Below are positions 6,695-7,160 of a stretch of 7,160 bases of DNA, piece by piece (position 1 is the first letter of the stretch; every line of letters begins with the position of its first letter). Origin of the DNA: Ignavibacteriaceae bacterium (lineage in GTDB: Bacteria; Bacteroidota; Ignavibacteria; Ignavibacteriales; Ignavibacteriaceae); contig JAPHUI010000289.1 of the NCBI GenBank assembly GCA_026193755.1, forward strand, positions 1-7,160. The letters run 5' to 3'. The notes below the pieces were generated by a model. The model saw only the letters and a program-made list of their open reading frames with translations. It was not told where the DNA came from and made no database searches. Both the position numbers and the translations under genes were made by a program.

Positions 6695-7160
6695 TTAATC
6701 TTTCGAAATTAGCTTTTTAATTTTATCAGAATTTTCTTTGTTCGCTCGAAACTTAAATAAAACCGTATTGTGATTGTATTTAACTGAAGTAACTTCTGCA
6801 AGATCGTGAATTTGGGACGCAAGTTTAGTCTGTTCAATGCTAAGTGTAAGTTCTTCTTCAACAAATGTGTCTTTAATAACTCCTTCAATTGAACTGATGA
6901 GTGAAGAAATATTGATTCCTTTCTGAGGAGAAATTATTACACTTCCGCGATACTTATTTCGAACATATTCAATAATACTTTTATCTGAAATCGAGTCAAC
7001 TTTGTTGAACACCAGAATTTCTTTTTTGTGCTCACTGCCAAATTCCTTTAAAGTATCTTCAACAACTCTCAGATGGTCTTCGTAATACGGATGTGAGAGA
7101 TCAATCGTATGGAGAATAATATCTGAATCTCTTACCTCGTTAAGTGTGCTTTTAAAAGAA
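6695..7160 (-). CDS. hflX: GTPase HflX, C-terminal part (runs off right edge)
   Basis: The minus strand is open from the window edge to a TAA at 6697-6695, giving 154 residues of the C-terminal part. The first visible residues, SFKSTLNEVRDSD, match the segment that follows the G3 (DTVGF) motif in HflX. They are followed by the conserved HTIDLSHP stretch, the G4 motif NKVD (in LVFNKVD) and a G5-like SPQKG in place of the commoner SAxxG form. The last 60 or so residues match the small C-terminal domain found in many HflX proteins. HflX is a cytoplasmic GTPase that binds the 50S subunit and splits stalled or hibernating 70S ribosomes, with roles in heat-shock recovery. The N-terminal nucleotide-binding domain and the G1-G3 motifs lie outside the window. 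The GTG at 7012-7010 is an internal valine codon, not a start. The gene converges on the Asp-box protein gene and probably belongs to an unrelated housekeeping operon. Confidence 0.88.
   Translation of the reverse strand, partial: SFKSTLNEVRDSDIILHTIDLSHPYYEDHLRVVEDTLKEFGSEHKKEILVFNKVDSISDKSIIEYVRNKYRGSVIISPQKGINISSLISSIEGVIKDTFVEEELTLSIEQTKLASQIHDLAEVTSVKYNHNTVLFKFRANKENSDKIKKLISKD

Noticed and set aside
6695..7012. A 105-residue gene starting at GTG 7012
   Set aside because: The frame continues upstream to the window edge with clear HflX sequence; the GTG is the valine codon before FNKVD.

Overview
The window looks like chromosomal DNA from a member of the Ignavibacteria/Bacteroidota (FCB) group. 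Three things point there: two type IX secretion (T9SS) type A C-terminal domains of the Ignavibacteria-typical form (QNYPNPFNPST near the start, KKMVLMK at the end), a hybrid two-component system (HTCS) with two-component-regulator propeller repeats, and AT-rich coding sequence with GC-rich palindromic elements between genes. This assignment is inference from family patterns; no search was run.

Layout, left to right. Bases 1-275 (minus strand) hold the N-terminal 91 residues of a histidine/aromatic amino acid ammonia-lyase, which runs off the left edge. A 171-bp divergent intergenic region (276-446) follows, with one Bacteroidota-like promoter candidate facing each way. Bases 447-4616 (plus) encode a giant HTCS: signal peptide, 14 propeller blades, Y_Y_Y domain, one membrane helix, HisKA, HATPase, receiver and AraC-type DNA-binding domain. 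A single in-frame TAA at 804-806, between blades 2 and 3, breaks it; the reading frame is otherwise unbroken and all signalling motifs are intact. Bases 4808-5155 hold a T9SS sorting domain with no cargo, no signal peptide and no ATG start, probably a gene remnant. Bases 5186-6535 encode a secreted Asp-box (BNR-like) repeat protein with its own T9SS sorting domain and a strong ribosome binding site. Bases 6554-6665 hold an inverted pair of a roughly 43-45-nt GC-rich palindromic element, lying between convergent genes and probably serving as terminator. Bases 6695-7160 (minus) hold the C-terminal part of the GTPase HflX, which runs off the right edge.

How they fit together. The HTCS would sense an extracellular or periplasmic ligand and regulate transcription directly. 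No SusC/SusD pair or carbohydrate-active enzyme is visible, so its target is unknown; the divergently transcribed ammonia-lyase gene is the only neighbour sharing its control region. The two T9SS-tagged reading frames belong to the cell-surface/secreted protein repertoire. HflX is a housekeeping ribosome-associated GTPase and probably marks the edge of an unrelated operon. I see no CRISPR array, RNA gene, prophage or transposase, and no convincing new multi-gene system. The most notable points are the lone nonsense codon in an otherwise intact giant sensor, the orphan sorting domain, and the paired palindromic element.
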